From Methylocystaceae bacterium (GTDB lineage: Bacteria; Pseudomonadota; Alphaproteobacteria; Rhizobiales; Beijerinckiaceae): a stretch of 11,973 bases of DNA. The stretch spans positions 1,913-13,885 of the forward strand of contig PLZT01000176.1 in assembly GCA_003152255.1 (NCBI GenBank), written 5' to 3'. The notes beneath the pieces were generated by a model. That model was not told the DNA's origin. It saw only the letters and a program-made list of their open reading frames with translations, and searched no databases. Each line of letters starts with the position of its first letter. Positions within the stretch are counted from its first letter, which is position 1. This document shows positions 1 to 6,832 of this stretch, piece after piece. The translations under genes were made by a program, and so were the position numbers.

Positions 1-420
1 GTGGCGTTGGCCATATTGGTGATTCCGGTGGTGTTGCGCACCACCGAGGACATGCTGCTGCTGGTGCCGGGCTCGTTGCGCGAAGCGGCGACGGCGCTTG
101 GCCTGCCGCGCTCCTATGTCATTCAGCGCGTCGCTTACCGCGCCGCCAAGTCCGGTCTCGTGACCGGCGTGCTTCTGGCGGTCGCGCGCGTGTCCGGCGA
201 GACGGCGCCGCTGTTGTTCACCTCGCTGAACAATCAGTTTTGGAGCCTCAACCTCAACGCGCCGATGGCGAGTCTGCCGGTCGTGATCTTTCAATTCGCG
301 CTGTCGCCCTACAAGGATTGGCAGCAACTCGCGTGGACGGGCGCCATGCTCGTCACCCTCACCGTGCTCGTTCTATCGATCGCCGCCAGGACGCTCAGCC
401 GCCAGAGGACTTCCAAATGA
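1..420 (+). CDS. pstA: Phosphate ABC transporter permease PstA, C-terminal part
   Basis: This is the last 139 codons of PstA, one of the two inner-membrane channel subunits of the high-affinity phosphate importer PstSCAB. The reading frame is open from base 1, so the 5' part lies outside the window and the GTG at base 1 is an internal valine codon. The ABC-permease 'EAA' loop that docks on the ATPase is visible at residues 28-50 of the fragment ([20 protein letters not shown]), flanked by hydrophobic membrane segments (about 1-12, 51-62 and 114-129). The segment [17 protein letters not shown] is typical of PstA. The stop codon overlaps the pstB start by four bases (ATGA), which implies translational coupling. 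Family assignment is firm; total gene length cannot be judged. Confidence 0.95.
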   Translation: MALAILVIPVVLRTTEDMLLLVPGSLREAATALGLPRSYVIQRVAYRAAKSGLVTGVLLAVARVSGETAPLLFTSLNNQFWSLNLNAPMASLPVVIFQFALSPYKDWQQLAWTGAMLVTLTVLVLSIAARTLSRQRTSK

Positions 421-1202
421 CCGTCATGCCGGTTGTCAAAACCGAACTTTCGACCAAGGTGTCGGTGCGCAATCTCGATTTCTTCTATGCCGACTCGCGC
501 GCCTTGAAGGACGTGACGATCGGGTTGCACACCAACAAGGTGACGGCGTTCATCGGTCCGTCGGGCTGCGGCAAGTCGACGTTGTTGCGCGTGCTTAACC
601 GGATGTACGACCTCTATCCCAAGCAGCGCGCCGAGGGCGAGGTGATCCTCGACGGCGAGAATATTCTCGACCCCCGCGTGGACGTTAATCTTCTTCGCTC
701 GCGCGTTGGCATGGTGTTCCAAAAACCGACGCCGTTCCCGATGTCGATTTACGAAAACATCGCCTTCGGCGTCCGTCTTTACGAAAAACTCTCCAAGTCG
801 GCGCTCGATGAGCGCGTCGAGGAGGCGTTGCGCGGCGCCGCGCTGTGGGAAGAGGTAAAGGACAAATTGCACAAGAGCGGGTTGGGGCTTTCGGGGGGAC
901 AGCAGCAACGCTTGTGCATCGCGCGAAGCGTCGCCGTGCAGCCGGAAGTGATCCTGTTCGACGAGCCTTGTTCGGCGCTCGATCCGATCTCCACAGCCAA
1001 GGTGGAGGAGCTGATCGACGAGCTATCCCACCGCTACACCATCGCCATCGTCACCCACAACATGCAGCAGGCGGTGCGCGTCTCGGACTTCACCGCCTTC
1101 ATGTATCTTGGCGAAATCATCGAGTTTGGCGAGACCGACGCGGTGTTCACATCGCCAAGGGAGAAGCGGACGCAAGACTATATCACTGGCCGGTTCGGCT
1201 GA
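417..1202 (+). CDS. pstB: Phosphate ABC transporter ATP-binding protein PstB
   Basis: This is the cytoplasmic ATPase that powers phosphate import through PstC/PstA. The 261-residue product has the usual family length and a full ABC motif set: Walker [10 protein letters not shown] (47-55), Q-loop FQKP (101-104), signature LSGGQQQR (158-165), Walker B VILFDEP (178-184) and H-loop THN (213-215). The segment [18 protein letters not shown] is characteristic of PstB within the ABC superfamily. The start at 417 is chosen because AGAGGA (404-409) lies 7 nt upstream and the ATG overlaps the pstA stop. The in-frame ATG at 426 would be 16 nt from that Shine-Dalgarno. An open extension runs upstream to 240, but it lies inside pstA in another frame and is not real. 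The gene is followed after 54 nt by phoU. Confidence 0.97.
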   Translation: MTVMPVVKTELSTKVSVRNLDFFYADSRALKDVTIGLHTNKVTAFIGPSGCGKSTLLRVLNRMYDLYPKQRAEGEVILDGENILDPRVDVNLLRSRVGMVFQKPTPFPMSIYENIAFGVRLYEKLSKSALDERVEEALRGAALWEEVKDKLHKSGLGLSGGQQQRLCIARSVAVQPEVILFDEPCSALDPISTAKVEELIDELSHRYTIAIVTHNMQQAVRVSDFTAFMYLGEIIEFGETDAVFTSPREKRTQDYITGRFG

Positions 1203-1256
1203 AATTTCAGGCTATCATATACGCCGTGGGAAAATTACGGTCGGGGAGAAAATCTA

Positions 1257-1979
1257 ATGAGCGACCATATCGTCAAGGCCTATGACCGCGATCTCGAGAC
1301 GCTCGGACGCAGAATCGCGGAAATGGGTGGAATCGCCGAGAAAATGCTGGCCGAGGCGATGGACGCGCTCGCCGCCTTCGACGTGGCTCTCGCCCAGCGC
1401 GTGGTTCTGACCGATCCGCGGCTCGACGCCCTGCAGCGCGAGATCGAGGAAAGCGCGATCCTCACGATCGCCAAGCGCCAGCCGCTCGCCGTCGATCTGC
1501 GCGAATGCATCGCGGCCATTCGCATTTCCGGCGACCTCGAACGCGTCGGCGACCTCGCCAAGAACATCGCCAAACGCACCGTCAAGATCGTGGGAGAGGC
1601 GCGCGTGCCGCGCGCCATCATCGGCCTGAAGTCGATGCACGATGTCGCCGCCCTGCAACTCAAGGACGCGCTCGACGCCTATGCGCAGCGCGACGTGGAG
1701 CGCGCCCGCGCGGTCTGGAACAATGACGTCGAGCTCGACGCGCTAGAGGATTCGGTGTTTCGCGACCTCCTGACCTTCATGATGGAGGATCCGCGCAACA
1801 TCTCCTTCTGCACGCATCTGCTGTTCTGCTCGAAAAATCTGGAGCGGATCGGCGACCACACGACCAATATTTCGGAAACAGTCGTCTATCTCGTGACCGG
1901 CGAGTCGATGCCGACCGAGCGCCCGAAGACGCGCGTCCCCGGGCTCGACATGGAGCATCCCGTCGATCCGCCGCATTAG
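1257..1979 (+). CDS. phoU: Phosphate signalling regulator PhoU
   Basis: PhoU is a cytoplasmic all-helical protein that links PstSCAB transport activity to the PhoR kinase and keeps the Pho regulon off when phosphate is plentiful. The 240-residue product has the two tandem PhoU three-helix repeats. Each carries the metal-binding E-R-x-G-D-x-x-x-N signature: ERVGDLAKN at 95-103 and ERIGDHTTN at 196-204. The start at 1257 is supported by GGAG (1245-1248), 8 nt upstream. The 54-nt gap after pstB is AT-richer than its surroundings but shows no convincing promoter or terminator, so read-through from pstB is the simplest reading. The C-terminal 25 residues after YLVTGE are proline-rich and probably disordered. 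Confidence 0.97.
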   Translation: MSDHIVKAYDRDLETLGRRIAEMGGIAEKMLAEAMDALAAFDVALAQRVVLTDPRLDALQREIEESAILTIAKRQPLAVDLRECIAAIRISGDLERVGDLAKNIAKRTVKIVGEARVPRAIIGLKSMHDVAALQLKDALDAYAQRDVERARAVWNNDVELDALEDSVFRDLLTFMMEDPRNISFCTHLLFCSKNLERIGDHTTNISETVVYLVTGESMPTERPKTRVPGLDMEHPVDPPH

Positions 1980-1993
1980 GATGAGAAATTGCG

Positions 1994-2737
1994 ATGAACG
2001 ATCCGCGCCCCGCCACGATGCGTGATACGCTCAACGAGCGCGCCCCGCGCATACTTGTCGTCGAGGACGAGTCTTCGCTCGCGTTGCTGCTGGTCTACAA
2101 TCTCGAATCGGAGGGTTTCTTCGTCGAGCATGTCGATCGTGGCGACGAAGCCGAGCTGCGGCTCGCGGAGGCGCCGCCAGATCTCGTCATTCTCGACTGG
2201 ATGTTGCCCGGCGTCTCCGGTCTGGAGATCTGTCGCAGACTTCGCGCGCGCGACGACACGCGCGACATGCCGGTGATCATGCTCACCGCGCGCGGCGAGG
2301 AGAGCGAGCGCGTGCGCGGCCTTTCGGTCGGCGCCGACGATTACGTGGTCAAGCCGTTCTCGACGCCCGAGCTCATGGCGCGCGTCCATGCATTGTTGCG
2401 GCGCGCCCGGCCGGAGCGCGTGGCCAGCCGGCTGACGGCCGGCGACATCGATCTCGACCGCGAGACCCGCCGCGTAAAAAGGGGCGGGCGGGAAATCCAT
2501 CTTGGCCCGACCGAGTTTCGGCTGCTTGAATATTTCATGGAAAAGCCGGGCCGCGTCTTCACGCGCGCGCAACTGCTCGACAGCGTGTGGGGAATGTCGG
2601 CGGAAATCGACGAGCGAACGGTGGATGTGCATGTCGGCCGCTTGCGCAAGGCGCTTATCCGCAGCCGCGAAAAAGACCCAATCCGCACGGTGCGCGGCGC
2701 CGGCTATTCCTTCGACGAAACATTCGGCCGCAACTGA
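1994..2737 (+). CDS. phoB: Phosphate regulon response regulator PhoB
   Basis: An OmpR/PhoB-family transcription factor that binds Pho boxes when phosphorylated by PhoR. The 247-residue product has a receiver domain at about 19-137, with acidic pocket E24/D25, phospho-acceptor D68, T98 and K120 (VVKPF). It also has a winged-helix DNA-binding domain at about 147-242, with the recognition region DERTVDVHVGRLRKAL and the wing TVRGAGYSF. The first 17 residues are an extension ahead of the receiver core, and an internal ATG at 2018 is an alternative start. GAGA (1983-1986), 7 nt before 1994, weakly supports the longer form. It lies 14 nt after phoU, so it is probably the last gene of the pst operon. 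No phoR follows; in related genomes it often lies upstream of the pst genes. The call as PhoB rather than another OmpR-type regulator rests partly on this context. Confidence 0.95.
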   Translation: MNDPRPATMRDTLNERAPRILVVEDESSLALLLVYNLESEGFFVEHVDRGDEAELRLAEAPPDLVILDWMLPGVSGLEICRRLRARDDTRDMPVIMLTARGEESERVRGLSVGADDYVVKPFSTPELMARVHALLRRARPERVASRLTAGDIDLDRETRRVKRGGREIHLGPTEFRLLEYFMEKPGRVFTRAQLLDSVWGMSAEIDERTVDVHVGRLRKALIRSREKDPIRTVRGAGYSFDETFGRN

Positions 2738-2749
2738 TCGGTCGGGCCA

Positions 2750-2771
2750 CGCCGCGCGAGGCGGCGCGGCG
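2750..2771. terminator. GC hairpin between convergent phoB and gcrA
   Basis: A perfect 8-bp stem (CGCCGCGC at 2750-2757 with GCGCGGCG at 2764-2771) and a 6-nt loop lie in the 37-nt gap between the phoB and gcrA stop codons. The position suits a shared terminator for both strands. Neither side has a U-run, so it is not a canonical intrinsic terminator. It could act as a 3'-end stabiliser or a Rho-assisted stop instead. Confidence 0.35.
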
Positions 2772-2774
2772 CGA

Positions 2775-3287
2775 TCAGCGGATCGCGCGCAGCGGTTCGC
2801 GGCGGCGTTTGTCCAGCGCGGGCTGGTAGGCGATACGCGAATGTTGGCAGCAATACGGGCCCGAGCCGGCCGGCGATTTGGCGCCGCAGAAGCGGAATTC
2901 CGCGGCTGTCGGATCGCCAAGCGGCCAGCGGCACATCGACTCGCGCAACTCCATCAAGGTGACCCGCGCGGAAATCGGAATCACGTTTTCCTCGATTTGC
3001 GGCGCGAGCGCGACGACGGCGTTTGGAGAAAGGGCCAGGGCGACATTGCCCATCACGACGGGCCCTTGAGCGCGAACTTCCGCTGTCTGCGTTCTCGGCG
3101 TCCGGGGCGCCCGCGGCCTGGGGACGCTCGATGTCTTGGCGCGTTCGGCGAGACCGAGCCGATGGATCTTGCCGATCACCGCGTTGCGGGTGATGCCCGG
3201 CCCAAGCTCGGCCGCGACCTGGGCGGCGCTCAAGCCGTCGCCCCAAAGCTTGCGTAAGAGTTCGACGCGTTCCTCGGTCCAAGACAT
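2775..3287 (-). CDS. gcrA: Cell-cycle transcriptional regulator GcrA
   Basis: GcrA is an alphaproteobacterial regulator that binds the sigma70 holoenzyme and DNA, activating promoters whose GANTC sites are methylated by CcrM. The 170-residue product is close to the length I recall for the Caulobacter protein (about 173). The N-terminal helix-turn-helix region (1-46) begins with the family's usual MSWTEERVELLRKLW and contains GITRNAVIGKIHRLGL. A basic proline-rich linker (about 48-70) follows. The C-terminal sigma-binding domain (about 108-157) contains the conserved CRWPLGDP, FCG and YCCQHSRIAYQP segments, with C119, C134, C146, C147 and H149. The frame is open upstream to 3443, but the start at 3287 is preferred: GGAGG lies 5 nt before it and known family members begin at MSW. 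ATG 3299 (MEAL) is a less likely alternative. Confidence 0.95.
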   Translation of the reverse strand: MSWTEERVELLRKLWGDGLSAAQVAAELGPGITRNAVIGKIHRLGLAERAKTSSVPRPRAPRTPRTQTAEVRAQGPVVMGNVALALSPNAVVALAPQIEENVIPISARVTLMELRESMCRWPLGDPTAAEFRFCGAKSPAGSGPYCCQHSRIAYQPALDKRRREPLRAIR

Positions 3288-3292
3288 CAGGG

Positions 3293-3297
3293 CCTCC
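3293..3297 (-). promoter_or_regulatory. gcrA ribosome binding site
   Basis: On the minus strand GGAGG sits 5 nt before the ATG at 3287. It overlaps the earlier in-frame ATG at 3299, which therefore has no such site at a proper distance. This fixes 3287 as the preferred gcrA start. Confidence 0.7.
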
Positions 3298-3338
3298 ATT
3301 CGTGAGCCGGCGCCATCGCGCCGGGCGCGGCCATTCGG

Positions 3339-3550
3339 GAATCGATCAGCGTTCGCCGAACCGGCGACGCCGGCGGTGGTGGACACGCATTCCAACTCGC
3401 GAGAGAAAAACCGCACGACGGTTGTCCATCGGCGACGACACAAACGTTACTCTCATGAATGAATCACGCGCAAGAGTCGCTGGCAAGCGAAAGCGGCGTT
3501 CCCCACAGGCTTCTCATGCGTTTTATGCCCCGGTGTTGCGCAAAGGACTC
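3339..3550 (-). promoter_or_regulatory. gcrA upstream region with four GANTC (CcrM) sites
   Basis: Four GANTC sites lie in 212 bp: GAATC 3339-3343, GAATC 3461-3465, GAGTC 3474-3478 and GACTC 3546-3550. Two are only 13 bp apart (start to start). A possible minus-strand promoter, TTGCCA - 17 nt - TTCATT, spans the close pair and would place GANTC inside the core promoter, where GcrA is known to act; its -10 match is poor. GANTC sites also occur in the coding sequence here, so part of the clustering could be chance. The site at 3546 is closer to the argD promoter and may belong to it. Confidence 0.4.
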
Positions 3551-3581
3551 ACTTTCCGTCGTTCGGTCGGGATGTTCCGAT

Positions 3582-3610
3582 TTGACCATGACGTTGCAAA
3601 ACCTTAGAAT
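3582..3610 (+). promoter_or_regulatory. Sigma70-like promoter for argD-argF-hslO
   Basis: TTGACC (3582-3587) and TAGAAT (3605-3610) are separated by exactly 17 nt. Each differs from the TTGACA/TATAAT consensus at one base, which makes this the best core promoter I found in the window. Transcription would start near 3615-3618, giving argD a leader of about 120 nt. No match to an ArgR-type operator is obvious. A short imperfect palindrome (TCGG 3567-3570 with CCGA 3577-3580) sits just upstream of the -35. Confidence 0.6.
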
Positions 3611-3627
3611 TCAAGTCATCGAAACCT

Positions 3628-3657
3628 GCCGCCCCTTCCGGGCGGCGCTTTGTTTTT
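3628..3657 (+). terminator. Intrinsic-terminator-like hairpin in the argD leader
   Basis: A perfect 7-bp GC stem (GCCGCCC 3628-3634 with GGGCGGC 3640-3646) with loop CTTCC is followed by GCTTTGTTTTT (3647-3657). This has the form of a Rho-independent terminator on the plus strand. No plus-strand gene lies upstream of it. It begins only 10-13 nt after the predicted argD transcription start. It could attenuate argD, end a very short RNA from the same promoter, or protect the 5' end of the mRNA. Confidence 0.6.
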
Positions 3658-3735
3658 GGCCTTCCGCGCCGCTCGCCGTCCGATCCTCGGGCGAGGGCTT
3701 GCGCGGGGCGGCCGCTGGCCGATGGAGTTGGCCTA

Positions 3736-4923
3736 GTGACTTCGGCGCTATTTCCCACCTATGCGCGCGCGGATCTCGCCTTCGAACGTGGCGAGGGCGC
3801 TTGGCTTTTCGCCGCCAATGGCGACCGTTACCTCGATTTTGGCGGCGGCGTCGCCGTGAATTCGCTCGGCCACGCGCATCCGCGTCTTGTCGCGACCTTG
3901 CGCGCGGCGATCGAAAAGCCCTGGCACGTGTCCAATCTTTTTCAGATTCCGCAGGCCGAACGGCTGGCGCGGCGGCTCGTCGACGCAACTTTCGCCGATC
4001 GCGTTTTCTTCTCCAACTCGGGCGCCGAAGCGGTGGAATGCGCGATCAAGACCGCGCGAAAATTCCACGCGGCCAACGGCGCGCCCGAGCGTTTTCGCCT
4101 CATCACCTTCGAGGGCGCTTTCCACGGGCGCACGCTGGCGACCCTCGCCGCCGGCGGAAACCAAAAATATATCGACGGTTTCGGCCCGAAGGTCGACGGC
4201 TTCGATCAGGCTCCCTTTGGCGATCTCGACGCGGTTGAGGCCCTGATCGGTCCCAACACCGCGGGCGTGTTGCTGGAGCCGATTCAAGGCGAGGGCGGCG
4301 TGCGCGCTTTCTCGCATGGCTTTCTCAGGGCTGTGCGGGACCTGTGCGATCGCCACGGACTGCTGCTGGTTCTCGACGAGGTGCAGACCGGCGTCGGCCG
4401 GACCGGCAGCTTTCTTGCAATCGAGCAGTCGGGCGTCTCGCCCGATATCGCGGCGCTCGCCAAGGGCCTCGGCGGCGGCTTTCCGATCGGCGCATGTCTT
4501 GCGACGGAGGAGGCCGCCAAGGGCATGACGCTCGGCGCGCATGGCTCGACCTTCGGCGGCAATCCGCTGGCGACGAGCGTCGGCGCCGCCGTTCTGGACG
4601 TGGTGCTGACGCCCGGCTTCCTGGAGCGGGTGGCGCGACTTGGGCCGGTGTTGCGGCAGAGCCTGGCTCAAATCGAGGACCAGCATCCCTCGATCATCGA
4701 AAGCGTGCGTGGGGAAGGCTTGATGTTTGGGATAAAAACCCGCGTGCCTAACACCGAATTCGCGGCTGCGGCGCTGAAAGAAAAACTATTGACCATTCCC
4801 GCCGGGGACAATGTCGTTCGCTTGCTGCCGCCGTTGATCATTGATGAACAGGAGATCGCCGAGGCGGCGCGCCGGCTCGGCGACGCTTGCGCTCGGCTGC
4901 GGGCCAATGGAGCCGCGCAATGA
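3736..4923 (+). CDS. argD: Acetylornithine aminotransferase ArgD
   Basis: A class-III PLP-dependent aminotransferase that converts N-acetylglutamate semialdehyde and glutamate to N-acetylornithine and 2-oxoglutarate in cytoplasmic arginine synthesis. The 395-residue product has the normal length. It shows SGAEA (95-99) and F129/H130 at the cofactor pocket, [15 protein letters not shown] with D214 at the pyridine nitrogen, the Schiff-base lysine K243 in [12 protein letters not shown], and [11 protein letters not shown] with T272 at the phosphate. The GTG start at 3736 has GGAG (3724-3727) 8 nt upstream. The stop overlaps the argF ATG by four bases. The directly coupled ornithine carbamoyltransferase supports an arginine role. 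The family can also serve as succinyldiaminopimelate aminotransferase (DapC), so dual use in lysine synthesis is possible. Confidence 0.94.
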   Translation: MTSALFPTYARADLAFERGEGAWLFAANGDRYLDFGGGVAVNSLGHAHPRLVATLRAAIEKPWHVSNLFQIPQAERLARRLVDATFADRVFFSNSGAEAVECAIKTARKFHAANGAPERFRLITFEGAFHGRTLATLAAGGNQKYIDGFGPKVDGFDQAPFGDLDAVEALIGPNTAGVLLEPIQGEGGVRAFSHGFLRAVRDLCDRHGLLLVLDEVQTGVGRTGSFLAIEQSGVSPDIAALAKGLGGGFPIGACLATEEAAKGMTLGAHGSTFGGNPLATSVGAAVLDVVLTPGFLERVARLGPVLRQSLAQIEDQHPSIIESVRGEGLMFGIKTRVPNTEFAAAALKEKLLTIPAGDNVVRLLPPLIIDEQEIAEAARRLGDACARLRANGAAQ

Positions 4924-5867
4924 CAATGTGGACGGGGAAGGCCGGCCTGCGCCATTTTCTCGATCTGTCGCAAGTTTCGGCGGAGGATTTGCGCCAAATT
5001 CTTTATCGCGCCGCCGCCATCAAGGCGCGGCGAGTCAAGGGCGCGCCCGCGGCCGAAAAGCCCCTGGCCGGCAAATTTCTCGGCATGGTGTTCGACAAGC
5101 CCTCGACGCGCACCCGCGTTTCCTTCGACGTCGCCATGCGCGAACTCGGCGGCGAGACGATCATGCTGACCGGCGCGGAAATGCAATTGGGGCGCGGCGA
5201 GAGCATCGCCGACACGGCGCGCGTGCTGTCGCGCTTTCTCGACGCGGTGATGATCCGCATTCTCGAGCATGACGAACTCCACCAACTGGCGCGACACGCC
5301 AGCGTGCCGGTGATCAACGGGCTGACGAAGCTCTCGCATCCCTGTCAGGTCATGGCCGACGTCATGACCTTCGAGGAGCATCGCGGTCCGATCAAGGGGC
5401 GCACCGTCGCCTGGAGTGGCGACGCCAATAACGTGCTGACGAGCTGGATTCACGCCGCGCAACGTTTCGACTTCACGATCAACGTCGCGACCCCGCGCGA
5501 TCTGCCGCCGACGCCCGAAGTGACGCGCTGGGCGAAGGACAATGGCGCGCGGCTCAACCTGACGCACGATCCCCGCGCCGCCGTCATCGGCGTCGACGCC
5601 GTCATAACCGATTGCTGGATCTCGATGGGCGACGAGGAGGAGACGCATCGCCACAATCTGCTCGCGCCCTTCCAAGTCAATGACAAACTGATGAAGCTCG
5701 CCGCCAAGGACGCGCTCTTCATGCATTGTCTGCCGGCGCATCGCGGCGAGGAAGTCACCGACGCTGTCATGGACGGGCCGCAATCGGTCGTCTTCGACGA
5801 GGCCGAAAACCGTTTGCACGCGCAAAAGGGCATTTTGACCTGGTGCCTAGAGGCGAACGCGTCGTGA
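4920..5867 (+). CDS. argF: Ornithine carbamoyltransferase ArgF
   Basis: Catalyses ornithine + carbamoyl phosphate to citrulline + phosphate in the cytoplasm. The 315-residue product shows the carbamoyl-phosphate loop STRTR (62-66), HPCQ (140-143), the ornithine-binding loop DCWISMG (231-237) and HCLPAHRG (269-276) with the catalytic cysteine C270, so all hallmark motifs are intact. The start at 4920 is preferred over ATG 4926 because GGAG (4909-4912) is 7 nt upstream and the ATG overlaps the argD stop. The frame is open upstream to 4887, but that part lies inside argD. The product acts downstream of ArgD in the arginine pathway. The gene continues into hslO through a GTGA overlap, so the three genes are very probably one transcript. 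Confidence 0.97.
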   Translation: MTMWTGKAGLRHFLDLSQVSAEDLRQILYRAAAIKARRVKGAPAAEKPLAGKFLGMVFDKPSTRTRVSFDVAMRELGGETIMLTGAEMQLGRGESIADTARVLSRFLDAVMIRILEHDELHQLARHASVPVINGLTKLSHPCQVMADVMTFEEHRGPIKGRTVAWSGDANNVLTSWIHAAQRFDFTINVATPRDLPPTPEVTRWAKDNGARLNLTHDPRAAVIGVDAVITDCWISMGDEEETHRHNLLAPFQVNDKLMKLAAKDALFMHCLPAHRGEEVTDAVMDGPQSVVFDEAENRLHAQKGILTWCLEANAS

Positions 5868-6832
5868 CGGACGGAGACGGCGAGCGGCTCGTCCGCGTTT
5901 TCTCCAGCGACGCGCGGGACGATCTACTGTTGCCCTTCGCGGTGGAAACGCTCGACTTGCGCGGGCGTTTGGTGCGGCTGGGGCCGACGGTCAATACGAT
6001 TTTGTCTCATTACGACTACCCGCCCTCGGTCGCGCGCGTGCTGGGAGAGGCGGTGACGCTGACGGCTTTGCTTGGCTCCATTCTGGAGTCGCACGGGCGC
6101 TTCCAGCTGCAAACGCGCAGCGACGGCGTGGTCGATATGGTCGTCGTGGACTATGACGCGCCGGGCCGCCTGCGCGGTTTCGTCCGTTTCGACCCGGCGC
6201 GCGCGCCTTCCGCCGCCTCCGTCGGAGAATTGCTCGGCAAGGGCCATATGGCGCTGACCATCGAGCGCGAGGAGGACGCCGCGCGCTATCAGGGCGTCGT
6301 CGCGCTGGATGGCGGCGGCCTCGCCGAGGCGGCGCATCAGTATTTTCGTCAGTCCGAGCAAATCCCGTCCTTCGTGCGCCTCGCGGTGGCGGAAGTCGTC
6401 ACGCCGCAAGGCCGCGGCTGGCGCGCGGGCGGCCTCTTGCTTCAGTATTTGCCGGCCAGTGGCGTCACCGCGCGCGACCTTCCGCCTGGCGACGCGCCTT
6501 CGGGCGGGCTCGGCCAGGATGCGCCGGAAGAAGCCGACGCCTGGACCGAAGGACTGGCGCTGGCCGCGACACTGGAGGATCACGAACTGGTCGACCCGAG
6601 CCTTTCGGCCGAGCGTCTGTTGTTTCGCTTGTTTCATGAGCGCGGGGTCACGGTGTTCGCGGAGCGCGAGCTCAAGGAGTTTTGCCGCTGCTCGGACGCG
6701 CGGGTCGAAAATCTGCTGCGCAGCTTCTCGCACGAAGAGCGCGACGCCATGATCGGCGACGACGGCCGCATCGGCGTCACCTGCGAATTTTGCGGCGCGC
6801 TGCGCGGCTACGATCCAAAACTGTTCGACTAA
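5864..6832 (+). CDS. hslO: Redox-regulated chaperone Hsp33
   Basis: Hsp33 is a cytoplasmic holdase that is inactive when reduced and Zn-bound, and is switched on by oxidative disulfide formation and unfolding. The 322-residue product has the N-terminal Hsp33 domain ([26 protein letters not shown]... onward). It ends with the zinc redox switch C274-x-C276 - 30 residues - C307-x-x-C310, which fits the family pattern CxC-x(27-32)-CxxC. GTG 5864 is chosen because it overlaps the argF stop and AGAGG (5849-5853) lies 10 nt upstream. An in-frame GTG at 5843 is a weaker alternative. The insert at about 201-228 ([20 protein letters not shown]) is acidic and gly/pro-rich, probably a flexible linker. 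The stop codon overlaps the stop of the opposite-strand kinase gene. Confidence 0.96.
   Translation: MTDGDGERLVRVFSSDARDDLLLPFAVETLDLRGRLVRLGPTVNTILSHYDYPPSVARVLGEAVTLTALLGSILESHGRFQLQTRSDGVVDMVVVDYDAPGRLRGFVRFDPARAPSAASVGELLGKGHMALTIEREEDAARYQGVVALDGGGLAEAAHQYFRQSEQIPSFVRLAVAEVVTPQGRGWRAGGLLLQYLPASGVTARDLPPGDAPSGGLGQDAPEEADAWTEGLALAATLEDHELVDPSLSAERLLFRLFHERGVTVFAERELKEFCRCSDARVENLLRSFSHEERDAMIGDDGRIGVTCEFCGALRGYDPKLFD

Larger units (their letters stand above)
3288..3735. other. Gene-free stretch between divergent gcrA and argD
   Basis: This 448-nt region separates the divergent gcrA (-) and argD (+) genes. It holds the gcrA leader and upstream region with four GANTC sites (3339, 3461, 3474, 3546). 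It also holds a sigma70-like promoter for argD (3582-3610) and a terminator-like hairpin (3628-3657). The segment from about 3660 to 3735 is very GC-rich and can fold: 3642-3648 can pair with 3666-3672, which would compete with the 3' arm of the upstream hairpin. Open frames crossing the region have no ribosome binding site or recognisable protein features and look like chance. I saw no tRNA or other known RNA gene in it. Confidence 0.7.

Noticed and set aside
3409..3423. Minus-strand hairpin AACCG/CGGTT followed by TTTC in the gcrA leader
   Set aside because: A 5-bp stem with a broken U-run is too weak to call an attenuator.
3288..3443. Upstream extension of GcrA by 52 residues
   Set aside because: The frame is open, but known GcrA proteins begin at MSW and the GGAGG site serves 3287.
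3499..3507. TTCCCCACA as a DnaA box upstream of gcrA
   Set aside because: It has two mismatches to TTATNCACA at key positions. DnaA control of gcrA is known in Caulobacter, but this site alone does not support it.
5765..5771. CTGTCAT as half of a Pho box
   Set aside because: It is a single 7-mer inside argF with no direct repeat 4 nt away, so it is not a PhoB site.
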